Source: Castanea sativa
Lineage: Eukaryota; Streptophyta; Magnoliopsida; Fagales; Fagaceae
Reading direction: 5' to 3'
Assembly (NCBI RefSeq): GCF_040712315.1
Contig: NC_134015.1
Location: forward strand, 52,739,464-52,803,463
Length of the DNA stretch: 64,000 nucleotides
Both the position numbers and the translations under genes were made by a program. The notes under the pieces were generated by a model that saw only the letters and a list, made by a program, of their open reading frames with translations, ran no database searches and was not told the origin of the DNA. Of this stretch, positions 1 through 11,137 are shown one piece after another. Position 1 is the first letter of the stretch. Each line of letters opens with the position of its first letter.

Positions 1-567
1 AAAAAAAAAACTCATCAAATTTTCTCAATGAAGCACAACAAAACCCAAAAATAAAAAAAGCTCATCATCAATTTTTCTCAATACAAATCATCAAAAACCA
101 AATCCGGTCAGAGAGAACGAAGACAGAGAGAGAGAGAGAGAGGCGACTGGCGATGGCGAAGGGGGGATTGCGCCGGCGCGGCACGGCGAAGGCGAAGGCG
201 AGATCGCACGGCGCGGCGATGGCGATGGCGATGGCGAAGGCGAGATCGCACCAACGCGACAATGGCGATGGCAAAGGCGCGATCTCGCCGGCGCGGACTG
301 GGTGCTCTCTCTCTCTCTCTCTCTCTTCGTGCTTTGTGTCTTTGTTTCTTCGTGCTCTCTCTCTCTTCATGCTCTGTGTAATAATTTTCTGGAAAATTTC
401 AATTTGAAGGTAAAATAGACATGGAAAACGTTTTACGGGTGGGGAGGGTTTATTTTCCGGTCAATGGGTTTGATTTTCCGTTTGACCAAAATTTCCGGTG
501 TTGCCAAACACCCGCAAATGCTGAAAACATTTTCCGGAATTGCTTTACTGTCGAAACAAACGCACCC
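1..567. repeat. MITE-like element (right part) in kinase intron 2
   Basis: This stretch lies in intron 2 of the kinase gene. It ends near 567 with a terminal sequence containing AACAAACGCACCCTTA. The right half (about 405-567) closely parallels 25300-25463: both carry the text 'gaaggtaaaatagac/t', a block of gattttccgtttga-type sequence and a terminal AACAAACGCA. The inner part is simple sequence rich in GGCGA/GAGATCGC and (CT)n/(GA)n, as in the second copy. The left terminus would lie outside the window. A non-autonomous hAT-like MITE is my inference; the superfamily is uncertain. Confidence 0.55.
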
Positions 568-1733
568 TTAAAGAGTAACAGTATTTAATAGGTAAACTTT
601 AGAAACCAAAAAAAAAAAAAAAAAAACCAAAAAAACAAAAAAAGATGAAAACAAGAAGAAGAGACCTACCAACCACTCCTTGTGGCCGTGGAAACTCGTA
701 GATTTAAGCTTCTTGACAGCAACAGCCATTCCTGATCCCGGCTTTGCAGCCAAAAAAGTGTATTCATCAATCCATCCTTTGAAAACATAACCAAATCCTC
801 CCTCACCAAGAAGCCTATCAGGAGAGAAATTTCTGGTGGCGCTCTTTAGCTCATTGAAAGCGATGACTTTCAAATTTGGAGATGATAATATTTCACCTTC
901 AGACCTTGGAGTAGGAAGACTTGAAGCATTGCTTTTCTCACTGAAAGATTGAATGGCCACACTGGAAGGAGCTGATTAACGGTCAGTTTTGATCAAAAAT
1001 GTTGGGACTCCTGATCCTGTTAAGGGAAAAAAGGGTTCTTTATAGCACAAACAACATACGCAGGCAGTTTCTACTACAACTCAAGAGCCAATCAATCTCA
1101 ACATTGTACCTATTTTGGACTATTCCTCAAGTAGGGATATTTTAGTTCAAAGTTCAAACTCACTATGCTAGAAACATCTTTTGATAAAATACATTAAAGC
1201 GTACAGCTGGTTAGATTTTTTTATTTTCCTTTTTTGAGAAACAGCTAAATTAGATTCTTCAAACAGCTAATTTATGAAAAAACTCGCATGGTCAAGCAAT
1301 AATGAAATATTTGATAGATCTCATGCCAACCAGTTCCTACCCACAAAAATAAGACTTGCATAAAGATTCGTAAACACCAAGCAAAAAGAGATCAAATTTA
1401 CTTATAAAAAAACCTCAAATATTCAACCCTGGCCGCCGCCGCCCCCCCCCCCCCCCAAAAAAAAAAAAAAAAAACCCAAAATCAGTAAAACAAACCCAAA
1501 AAATCACAATTTTTAAGCTATAAAGATTCCCATAAAGTCAATTATCCTCCAACTTCAAAACCTACCTCGCCAAAAAAACTTGCTCATAAGAAAAAAAAAC
1601 AATCTTTAATAGAAAATTCAGGCCAAAGCATTAACTACTACCAAAATAGAATTGACTAGTATAAGTTACCAAAAGTGTCATGAGAGCTTTGAGCTGTATC
1701 TACTTTAGCTGAAGAATCTAGGCAGTTGCCCAT
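568..1733 (-). CDS. Receptor-like cytoplasmic kinase (RLCK VII/PBL, APK1-like), 5' exons only
   Basis: Two exons can be placed. Exon 1 is 1733-1670: the ATG opens an MGNC start, a typical N-myristoylation/palmitoylation signal for plasma-membrane RLCK VII kinases. It ends in phase 1 before a GTAACT donor. Intron 1 is 1669-972. Exon 2 is 971-670 and restores the reading frame exactly. It encodes the family-typical TPRSEGEIL segment, FNELKSATRNFSPDRLLGEG, the glycine-rich loop GEGGFGYVFKGWIDE, and the subdomain II lysine in VAVKKL, then HGHKEWL before a GTAGGT donor at 669. The rest of the kinase domain (HRD, DFG) must lie left of the window, because 1-669 holds only intron and repeat sequence. 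The family acts in immune and developmental signalling below receptor kinases. The exact paralogue cannot be named. No lesion is visible in the two exons. Confidence 0.85.
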
Positions 1734-2100
1734 AGGATATTTTCTGTCTCTTACAAGACACAATCTTTGCTTGCTATTCTTAGCAACACATCATGGATTA
1801 ATCTGAATGCTCGGCAGAAAAGATAAAGTGAAGCAAAAAAATGAATGACCCGCGTCAACCAACCTCCATGTGAAGCTAGTTTTGTTTGTCACAAACTTAG
1901 TGGAGATTAATGAAAAATTAAGTGAGAAAAAATGGGTTTTGATTAAGAAAGACAATAAGGAAGAGAAGAGGGAAGAAGAGTGGAGGAAGGAAACTGAAGA
2001 GAAAACGCAGAGAAAGAAAATTAAGCTCCGTTGGGATTGCGTTCCATGTTCACGCGTCTGGCATTTTTGGCTTTTTTTTTTTTTTTTTTTTTGACTAGCA
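1734..2100 (-). promoter_or_regulatory. Upstream region of the kinase gene
   Basis: This is the 5' flank of the minus-strand kinase gene. I see no clear TATA box that I would defend. A poly(T) run at about 2071-2092 and a following MITE-like terminus (near 2210-2247, containing AAGCGGTATCCAAACACA) limit the proximal promoter to a few hundred bases. Confidence 0.3.
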
Positions 2101-2914
2101 CCTCTTGTACTATTTATAGGACATTAACAATGCAAGACAAATGAACAATATTGAACAGCAGTGAACAATAACTCATAAATTATTATTTTTTTATTGTTTT
2201 TAATTTTCAGCAAAATAAGCGGTATCCAAACACATTCTTATTATATTTGTAATACCAAAAAAAAAAAAAGATTTAAAAGGAGAGGTATTTAAGTAAAAAT
2301 CTTTGTGGGGCCAATTTTATAATTTATAATTATAAGAAAATTTTAGAAAATAAGGTTGAAATCCTAACTATATATAAGCTTATTAAATCAACGTATATAG
2401 GGAGATATTTTGAAAGAGGAGACTACTCAAAAGACTGAAATAGAGAAGGATTGACTATACCTTTGAGGTAAGTACTTAAAAAATCTTATTTTTTTGTCAA
2501 ATTTAAACTTTATGTGGTGTTAGAATATTTTCTTATGTGAGTATTTTGCCCAACAGTAAGACTTTCTTTAGCCATGGCCGTATGAATCTGCTCTAAGTAA
2601 TTTTTCTTGAAGGAATTGTATCGGAACACCAACTTCTTTCTAATATATTATTACTTGTTTATTGACTTGGTAGAGGAAAAATAGTGTTTCAATAAAAGCT
2701 TGTGGCAGAGCTTAGTTTGTGTGATTTGTCCTCTTGCCAAAAGAAAACTAGAAGATGGTCTAGGGGTGAATGGAGTTAAAAAAAAAAAAAAAAAAAAAAA
2801 ATTTATATGAGCACACGTATAGAAGATTAGGTGGTACTTTTGACCAAATATGGCTATACCTATGGTGTATCTATAGGCTTTATTCCTAGTACTATTAGTG
2901 ACAAAAAGTGGAGG

Positions 2915-2918
<4 letters not shown>

Positions 2919-2954
<36 letters not shown>
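2919..2954. repeat. (AT)n microsatellite
   Basis: Uninterrupted AT dinucleotide run inside the probable LTR. Confidence 0.9.
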
Positions 2955-2958
<4 letters not shown>

Positions 2959-3479
2959 AATATGAGAATTTTTAACTATGAGATAATAGTGGGTAATTAT
3001 TGGATATTTTTAACGGTTTCTTTTTTGGCCGAGTATTCATATAAGTTTTATTTTAAAAATATTGGATTATTGAGTAAATGATACTTGAAAAATTGTTTAG
3101 GTGATATCTAAGGATTTTAGAGGAAGTGTTAGAGAGAAGTTCCTTTTGATATGGTTTTTAGAGGTAAGTAACCTTATCCTAATTGGTTTTATTTTGCATA
3201 TTTTAACTACGAAAATTGTTTACAGTTGTTACAATTTTATTTCTATTGTATTACTGATTTCAAGTAAAGAATTGTCACAAATATATATGAGCATTAAATA
3301 TAAGATTTATTTTATTTAATTGTTTTTGGGCTATTTTAATTTAAAGTAAAGAATATAAAAATATCCCAAATATATTTAAATACTGAATATATGATTATAT
3401 ATATGTATTTGAATGAGATATATTTTTGGTTTGAATTATGATTTGATATATATGATTATGGACAATCTGATTGTGAATT

Positions 3480-3765
3480 GATTATCTGATACCCAGCCAA
3501 TAGGGGTCATTTATTGGTATTCTGATATACAAACCAATGGTGTTTTTCATTGGTACTCTGATACCCAGCCAATGAGGGTTATTCATTGGTACTCTGATAC
3601 CCAAACCAATGGAGGTTATACATTAGTACGCGGATACCCAGCCAATGGGGGTTATTCATTGGTATTCTAATACCCAAACCAATAGGGGTTATTCATTGGT
3701 ATTCTGATACCCAGCTAATGAGGGTTATTCATTGGTACTTTGATGCCCAGTCACGGGGATATAGC
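3480..3765 (+). repeat. Tandem array of ~37-bp units, about 8 copies
   Basis: Units have the form 'ctgatacccagccaatgggg' followed by 'ttattcattggta' and repeat about every 36-37 bp. Most neighbouring units alternate between 'cccagccaat' and 'cccaaaccaat', which suggests a ~74-bp higher-order dimer. Each unit contains attgg and ccaat, so it can pair with itself. The array ends at a divergent unit with 'gcccagtcacgggg'. It lies inside the probable solo LTR. Confidence 0.85.
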
Positions 3766-4535
3766 GTGACCATAGTCATAAGATTGTTAAGTATATGAAT
3801 TACGTTTGAATATTGAACAGTTTTGAGTCCTTAAAACTACATATGTGATTTTGGAAATGTTGAGTATTTAAACTATTTTGAGTCACTAAAATTGCTTATG
3901 TGTTTTTGGAACCTATTGTAAGTTATAGCTTTTGATATATGAAAAACTGACTATTTTCTAAACCATCTATGATATAGGATTAAAGTATGTGATCTATGTA
4001 CAACTTATTATTTTAAGACTATGAAACTTCTTCAGTTATTTTGAAAATACATAGTATATTATAACTTTTGAAAACACATAGTATATTATAAATTTTGAAA
4101 ACACATATTACATCTTATACTTTACAGATCTATTGCTTGATGGAACTTATTAGGATTTTGGTTACTTATTGAGTTGTCAACTCACCCCCTTTTTCCCCTC
4201 CAGTTTCAGATTGTGAAGAATAACAAATTTTGGGAGTTTTGATGTTGTGTTGTGAGCAGGGAAAGAAGCTTAGTGATTTTGGAATTAGATAGCCTTGTAA
4301 TAGTCTTATATCTTTTGGCCAATTTGCATTATGAACATGAGGTTTGGATTTTCTTCCTATTAAATTATTGGAGAACTATTCATAGAGAAATTGTTGAGGT
4401 ATTTTGGATTTATTTGATTTTAGTTCAGGATAAATTTTAGTTGCTAAGAAGGCCTTGACACTTGTAGGGTGTGTACTTTATAAGTGTGTGGCAGTTGTCA
4501 CGTGCCTATCTTATAATTGGGTTCGGGGCGTGACA

Positions 4536-5640
4536 GTATTATTTAACAAACTTTTGCAATATTTTCCCCTATTCTACTATAAACTACAAAAAGATGATGA
4601 AGGGGACCCAAGAGAGACAACTTTTTGGGTCCAGTTGGGTTTGTGTCTAGTGGCTAATTTCACTGGATGTGTTGAGAAGCAAACACATCCAGTTTTGGAC
4701 ACGTGTCTAGTGGAACTAAGCTTTGGACAGAAGCCTCTCCCTCTATATATACTATAAAACTCAAGTCTCTGGCTTGTATTTGACTCTTTTTTTACTTTCT
4801 CAAAACTTGTCACGTAGGATTTGAAATTTTCACAAATTTCTATGTCAGCAATATTAAAAAATAATAAAAAGAACTCTCTTTCTCTCCTAAAAACAAATCC
4901 CAATAAAATTCTGAAGTCCTTCTCCCCCAAAAACAAAACCCGATAAAATATCAGCCTAAAATTTCTGATTAAACTCTCTCTCACGTAGTTCAATCTCCTT
5001 CTCTTTCTTCTTCTTCAACTCTTTTTCTACATTCATTCCAAGTTTTCTTCCTTCATTCAAACCAATATCCTTTGTAAAGACATGCCAACCACATCAGAAT
5101 TTTTTTGGCATTTAACATGATTTTGGGAAAATTTTCATTAATTAACAAGTTTTCAAAACTATTTTTTAAACTAGCATCTCGAGCCTCTCAAACTCGAGTT
5201 TAGTGAAGAAACTCACGTCTTTGAGAATCGAGTTCCATGTGCTATCAACAGCTAATGTGGAAATTGAATCCATGTGGAAACAAATTAATCTAGCTAGAAC
5301 TCGAGACTTTTAGACTCAAGATTATCAAAGCAAACTCGAGTTTAATAGGCTTGAGTTTTTAAAAGGGTACGGGATAACACACCAAGCCTTAGACTTCAAC
5401 CCAACACAAATACTAAACACAAACTTTGAAACTCTCTCCTCTACTCTCTCTTCAAACACAAAAACCTAAACTCTCTTGCATCTCTCTCTGTGTAAGTCTC
5501 GTCGATGGCTCCTTTCATCAGAGTCGGCACAAACACTAAAATTCTCTCTTTTCCTCTCTCTGCAAACACAAACACTAAAACTTTCTCTCCTCTCTCTTTG
5601 TGAGTCTCGTCAATGGCTCCTATATTAATCTCAGTCTCTC
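4536..5640. other. Intergenic, no gene recognised
   Basis: I see no credible coding region. The stretch contains a 12-bp perfect hairpin at 4662-4693 and a cluster of CTCGAG/actcgagttt motifs at about 5170-5345. A (CT)-rich zone follows. Short open frames here lack any family signature. Confidence 0.5.
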
Positions 5641-5654
5641 GCACTCCCCAACGC

Positions 5655-5657
5655 TCG

Positions 5658-5718
<61 letters not shown>
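5655..5718. repeat. (CT)n microsatellite
   Basis: About 64 bp of nearly pure CT dinucleotides, preceded by interrupted CT-rich sequence from about 5430. Confidence 0.95.
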
Positions 5719-5720
<2 letters not shown>

Positions 5721-5849
5721 CTTTAGAGTATTTGATTTAATTTTAGGGTTTGAGTTGTATGTGTATGTATTTGGTGATTGGGTAGTCTTATGTATTTCTC
5801 AATTTCTACCAGACCAAATGATCATTAATCCATTAATCTTCCATTTAGT

Positions 5850-6602
5850 TTCGTGGCCAATATTTATAATATGCACATTCAAAATATTCTTTTGAACCAT
5901 GTCCTTAACAATTGTAGAGTTATTGTGTAACTAACCACTTTTAAAGAAAAATAGGTATCTTGGTCAACCTATGTTAGTTCTAAGTTCATGAAACTGTGGT
6001 TGGGTGTTTCTAGAATAAAATTTGAAGAAGTTCTACTGCAACAATATTAGAATCTATCATTCTAGCATCTTCTAGTGACCCAAGGGGTATACAAATGTGA
6101 GGACCCACATAAATAGTGACCACCCAAAGTCTTTGAAGTTTAGGCTTCATGAATGCCTAGACATACCATTTGCATGACTCATCCACACATTTCACATACA
6201 GTTTCACCTTGGTGGACCTAGTGATTATATAATTTTTTTTTTCTTAGCGGCCTAAATTGCTAATGCATGCTTCATTGCCTCTTTATTGGGAAAAATAGAC
6301 TCTTTACTAAAATTCATCCCCACTTGCCAAGTAGAAGCAAAGGATCAACCATACTTTCTTAAGTATTTGCATAGAATGATGGGGCAGGAGGTGTGTAGGT
6401 AGGGGTTGTGTTTGTAACATGTTGGACACCAATATCATCATCCGCATCATTTTCATCACAATCAAATATATCATCAGCATGAAGATTGGCTGCAATTTCA
6501 TGGTGATCAACATCTTCATCAAAGTCGCCTTGCTCAATCGTCTCCTCATACTCATCGCTATTGTCAAGATCTTCACCATTATTGTCATTATGATCAACAT
6601 AG
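5850..6602 (-). pseudogene. Decayed MULE (MuDR-type) transposase, middle part
   Basis: On the minus strand, 6602-6359 encodes a very acidic linker (many D/E/N) that ends in TYTPPAPSFYANT. That is followed by a stop and then ESMVDP-type sequence, typical of plant MULE transposases. Further along, about 6215-6165, another frame reads KLYVKCVDESCKWYV, the conserved cysteine region of the MuDR N-terminal DNA-binding domain. It continues with a VGPHICIPLG-type histidine/cysteine segment near 6095-6065. Stops and frame changes are frequent. The catalytic DDE region is not recognisable, so only the N-terminal half survives. It is the continuation of the fragment at 8993-9486. Confidence 0.6.
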
Positions 6603-8987
6603 TGTAGACACCCTATTTCGTTCCTCAATTATAATGCATATCTTTGCGCATGCGTCTCCCCAATGATGAACTGATTAAATAGTATGTATAACTCCTTAAT
6701 CTCTCTCTTATTTGGCACATCTTTATTTTATTTTTATTTATTTATTTTTTTTTAAAACTTTTTTTTACTTTTTTTAACTCCTATATTTATTTATTCTTAG
6801 TTTTAACTTTCAATTCTTTATTTTAAGTGCATTTGAACCAAGCTTTTTTATTTTATTTTAATTCATGCATGTCTCTCTCTTTTTCCTTTTTTTCACAAAA
6901 TCCATAATTTTTGAAAGTTATATAAAAAAAATCAAGTTTTGTGTCTCAATCTCCCCCTCTGTTGATTTAACGTTAAAACAATTACATTTTATTTCAAAAT
7001 ATATTGGTATAAACCTAGCTTTAGGGGGAAAAAGAAAAGGACAAAAAACACAACAAAATGGTGGGAGGGTACACAGGACAGACACCTCCCACATAGGTCC
7101 GGATACCCTCCTCTGGAATTTTTTTTGTCCTGGCTGTCATACCACTGTTCCAGTGAGAGCAGGTGGTGGATTTTGAAATTTTGAAAAAAAAAAAGAGAGG
7201 AGCAGAGGATATAAGGCCGGAAAAAAAAGAAAAGAAGAAAAAAAGGGAGGGGAGGCATCAGAGAGTAAAAAAATAGAGAGGAAAACAAGGAGACTTCGGT
7301 TTTCCACCGGATTCTAAAAAAAGGATAGACCCATTTTTTTCCTCATTTTCAAAAACTCATTTTCATCACACCTCTTTGATTCTAATCTTCAAAAAAAGAA
7401 GCTTTCAAAAAACAAAAACAAAAAATTGAGAGATTGAGATTCCTTGAGGGAAAATCCGGTCCTGAGGGGGGACAAATCCCACTGTACACGATTTTTTTTC
7501 AGCACCTCTCCGTCAACCGTCGCCGGTGAAGCGTCGCGTGGTGGAGGGACCTTCCGTTAGAGAACGCCGCTGCCGTCGCCTTTCGTTTCAGTGGAGTCAC
7601 CATCAAACTTATTTGAGGGTGTTGGGTATGTCTTCAACCTTCCCACTCTTTATTCTTGCATTTCAGTTGTTTGAAGCTTGTTTGCTTTGCTTTGCTTTGC
7701 TGGGTATTTTCTTTTCTGTCTGAATGTCAAAGTTTGAAGCTTGGTTGTAATAAAAGAAAGCTAAAGTGAAAGGGTGGGCTTAAAGTTTGTTTGCTTTGCT
7801 AGTTTTTTTTCCTCTTCAGTCTGAAAGTTAAAATTTGAATCTTGGCTGCCTTGAACAAATAGTAGGGATGGGATGTAATAAAAGAAAGCTAAAGTGAAAG
7901 GGTGGGCTTAAAGCATGTGATTTCTTAGAAAGGACCATGCATTGATGGCTTGACATAGGTTCTTTTCTTTTTCTTTTTCCTCTCACCGTAGCTCCCCTAG
8001 TTGCCTAGACCCATGCTCTTCCCAACAACTCTCACTATTTTCTTTTTCTTTTTTTTCTCTCACCGTAGCTCCCTTTTGCCTAGACCCATGCTCTTCCCAA
8101 CAAACCCCACTATTTCGGTTTCTACAAACAAAATATAAAAAATATACTTTTGTTTTACTTCAAGTCAAAAAAAACAAATGTTTGACTCCGGATCCCACAA
8201 ACAAAAAACAAAAAAAATGCATTTTTTTATCAAGTCCATGGTTTCGGTTTTCACAAGAAAAAAAATAAGAATAAAACTTTTTTTTTTTACTTCAAATCAA
8301 TGCCAAGTCACATGCCAATCTAATTAAGCCCTCACTTTTTTTTCTTTAAAAAGATTACAGTCCTTCTTGTCTCTCAAAATGAAATGTTCTCATATTACTC
8401 ACATCATATTTTGGAAGAGTTTAAGCTTACACATGCTTCTTTTTTTTTTTAGTAGTTGTTATGTCAATTTCTTAACATGCTTGTTAATTTCTTGGTCGTC
8501 ATTTTGTTTTGTTATTAATTTGCTGCTCTTTATTTTATCTATCGTTATCTTGTGTTATGATCTAGTTCTAGGCCACCATGCCATAAAATCAACTACTTGC
8601 TTGATTTGGTGTAATGAATTTGGTTAATAATATTGTGCCCATTGAACAATTAATTGAATATCAAATAGTCCTTAATTAGTAGAGGCCGGTAGACATATCG
8701 GGCATGCGTGGGTGCCTCATACCTTCCCACGGCGTAATTTGACCCCCGAACTTGTCCTTGGTGGATGTAGACCACTTTCCTTATCCATTGAGTCAATCAA
8801 ATAAAAAAAAAAGGGTTTTTATTTCTTGTTTTGTTTTCCCTTGCAAAAAAATAATAATAAAATAAGTGGCGACTCCTCAATTTTTTTTTAGACTCATGAT
8901 TTTCTTAGTAGTAAAAAATACAAAAAATCAAACCTTTCTTTTTCTTAAAAAACCTTTCCCGAGAAGCGTCACGTGGCCGTGTCCACA
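6603..8987. mobile_element. Solo LTR, TGTAGACACCC...GTGTCCACA, with CATAG target duplication
   Basis: The element begins TGTAGACAC and ends GTGTCCACA (near-perfect 9-bp inverted ends). It is flanked by identical 5-bp CATAG at 6598-6602 and 8988-8992. It is 2385 bp long and has no retrotransposon coding sequence. Near the 3' end it carries a block (about 8720-8755: 'gtgcctcataccttcccacggcgtaa' region) and a TGGCGACTCC motif at 8868, which I associate with Tat/Ogre-like gypsy LTRs. Direct duplications occur inside it. Removing it rejoins the MULE linker in frame, which supports both boundaries. Confidence 0.8.
7746..7914 (+). repeat. Direct repeat pair inside the solo LTR
   Basis: About 40 bp beginning 'tgtaataaaagaaagctaaa' occurs identically at about 7746-7785 and 7875-7914. 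A second duplication follows at about 7975-8035 and 8055-8110, containing 'ctcaccgtagctccc' and 'agacccatgctcttcccaac'. Tandem growth in the U3/R part of an LTR is common. Confidence 0.75.
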
Positions 8988-8992
8988 CATAG

Positions 8993-9486
8993 TCTTCATC
9001 TTCCTCCTCTAGATGAGTAAAAGATTCATCTCGAGGTGTACAAAATTCATCTCGATATCTATGGCATTCGTTCTCAATCAAGGTTGGTGTCTTTTGACAT
9101 AGGAGTGTATAGCTTCCCAATGTGGTGCATCGATCATTTGGGAGTATAAACTGTAAATTTGTAGTTGTTTATTGCACTTCCTTGTTGCCAACTTCTGCAC
9201 ACGGCCCCACACTTATGTACAACTCAATAACATTTACGTGGACCATTTTCTCCATCCTGTCAAACATGATATTCACATATTTGTCTTTTTCTGTAGCCAT
9301 ATACCTATAATTAATGCATTGATGGAGGACTTCATGTGGAAAAAAAAAAAAAGTAATTTTGATGTCATACAAAACAGGGCCCACACTTAGGTCTTCCATA
9401 ATTCTCATTTTCAAATTATTCAAGCTATTCAACCTACTATGTATCTGAATATAGTAGCACTTGATACCCCACCCTTTAAATGGCAA
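8993..9486 (-). pseudogene. Decayed MULE transposase, N-terminal part
   Basis: The minus-strand frame at 9486-9169 includes DKYVNIMFDRMEKM followed by NVIELYISVGPCAEVG. This resembles the N-terminal PB1-like segment of plant MULE transposases, where a hydrophobic ELYI/V strand ends the domain. After a stop, another frame (9120-8993) continues to THLEEEDEDY, the start of the acidic linker. The linker continues in frame at 6602 once the solo LTR is removed. The family call rests on layout plus motif resemblance. The start codon is not defined. Confidence 0.55.
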
Positions 9487-9639
9487 TCTCTCATTCTCAT
9501 CGTCATTGCAAAGATTTCCACTGTAGTATAGATTTATATCAATTACAGTAATTGCTGATAGGCCAAAAATGTATTAATCCCTTGTGATGAATTAACCAAT
9601 TAATTAGCTAAGTGAATTGATTAAGTTCAATTACATGCA

Positions 9640-10632
9640 ATGAGCGTGGCAGCACAAACAAATCACCAAATAACTAAATATGCAGCAGAAATTAAATGAC
9701 ACGGTGATTTGTTTACGAATGAGGAAAACTTACACGGAAAAAACCCCAACGGGTGATTTTAAGATTACCACTCATGAGAATCTACCATTATCAAAACAAG
9801 CAGTTACAAGTAAAGGAATCTCAGTATCTTATACCAACCTACAGTTGAACCCTTACCCCAATACCCAATTAGACTTGTTCTTTAGTGACAATCTCTCCTT
9901 GTATTGCACGGCTCCCAGTACATGACTAACCAAAAGATGCGCGGATCCCAGTACGCGACTTGATCACCAACTTGAGAAGGATGTTGGCTGCAAAGTTCTC
10001 CTATTCTTCAACCAATGAAGATCATGAAGTTGCTTGGTCACAAAACCCTACAGTGTACAAACACAGCAACTTCTTCAAAAATTAAGGGGCAAATTAGGTT
10101 TCCGGTTACATTTGTGGAATTATGCTCTTGTGTAATTGTGCTCTTGGTTGTGCAACCTGATACGGCCCTTAAAATAATCCTTATATATGTTTAGGGTTAT
10201 GAGAAAAGAAAGCCCAAACACATACTCATGGATTGGATGAAAAACAGTTCTAAAAAACTGAGTTTCATAAACCTCGATAGATAGCCATCTATCGAGCTAG
10301 TTGTCGAGCCACGAGCTTTAGCAGTTTTTAAATCTCGATAGATACTAGCTGTCGAGCTTTAATGAACAGCACTTCTTCGCTTGTTTCTTGGACAGACTTG
10401 CATCTGAAAAGCTAAGTTTCATAAACCTCGATAGATAGCCATCTATCGAGCTAGTTGTCGAGCCATAAGCTTTAATGAACAACAGTTCTTCACTTATTTC
10501 TTGGATAGACTTGCATGGCTTTAACACTATTCCTTGAAGCATTAAACACATCCTAGATCTATCCAAATACAAGTAAAATGCGTTTTGTCAAAGGATTAGC
10601 CAATATATAAAATGTTGACATATGTTTCTAAC
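9640..10632 (-). mobile_element. LTR-type remnant, probably copia-like
   Basis: Read on the minus strand, the segment starts TGTTAGAAACATATGTC near 10632. It has a TATATAAGG promoter-like box near 10180 and ends in a region with 'aatcaccgtgtcat' near 9695. I see no coding sequence. The left boundary is approximate. It contains a diverged internal duplication (10262-10360 and 10410-10490). Confidence 0.4.
10262..10490. repeat. Duplicated block with CGATAGATAGCCATCTATCG palindrome
   Basis: The block 'cataaacctcgatagatagc' followed by 'catctatcgagctagttgtcgagcca' occurs twice, at about 10266-10313 and 10418-10465. Each copy contains the perfect palindrome CGATAGATAGC/catctatcg core. A further 'ctcgatagatactagctgtcgag' half unit lies between them. 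Confidence 0.8.
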
Positions 10633-10639
10633 ATCCAAT

Positions 10640-11137
10640 CACATATGTCCTAGCAATTGCAAACCTATTAAAGTCAAGTGTAATATGTTAGTAACAAATA
10701 TAACACTTTCATTCAAAATCAATTACGAAACATTTTATCTAGTCAAAGTACAAATATTACAGTTACAACATATGGTATGGTTATGACATTATGTCTCAAC
10801 ACATCAAGCAAATTTGCATATACTCATCGCATATAAAAACATTCATTATCCATTTCTTGCCCATTACAAATTCCAAATCCTTCTAAGGTCATGACTTTCA
10901 AAATCCATTCAAATCTTAAACAAAAATATCTTCAATTAATTATGGTTAAAAACCTAGAAATACTAAATAAATCATTATCCATTTCATCCCCATTCCAAAT
11001 TCTTCTAAGGTCATGATAAAAACTCATTCATGATAAAAAAATCTAACAATAACAAATAATATTCATAATATTTAGAATAATATCATAAATAAGTTATGAT
11101 AAAAACCTAGCAAATAAATAATCACAATCTTTACGGC
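10640..11137. other. AT-rich intergenic, no gene recognised
   Basis: Only a diverged local duplication is seen ('cattatccatttc' plus 'ttctaaggtcatga' at about 10847-10890 and 10974-11016). Confidence 0.5.

Larger units (their letters stand above)
2248..4535 (+). mobile_element. Probable solo LTR (TGTAATACC...GGGCGTGACA)
   Basis: The segment starts TGTAATACC and ends GGGGCGTGACA, which fits the TG...CA ends of gypsy-type LTRs. The flanks are atatt (left) and gtatt (right), so the target duplication is imperfect (4 of 5). The element at 28796-31740, read on the minus strand, has the same kind of ends (TGTAACATCCC...GGGTCGTGACA) and a similar pyrimidine-rich block before a cccctccag motif (here near 4185-4205). 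No internal retrotransposon coding region is present, so a solo LTR is most likely. The left boundary is the less certain one. Confidence 0.5.

Noticed and set aside
1870..2094. Lys/Glu-rich plus-strand frame upstream of the kinase
   Set aside because: Purine-rich low-complexity sequence that ends in poly(T); probably kinase promoter/leader DNA.
3480..3765. Possible CRISPR-like array (regular ~37-bp repeats)
   Set aside because: There are no unique spacers between repeats; units are contiguous tandem repeats in a plant LTR.
7526..7723. 65-codon open frame with hydrophobic C-terminus
   Set aside because: Lies inside the solo LTR and has no coding signature.
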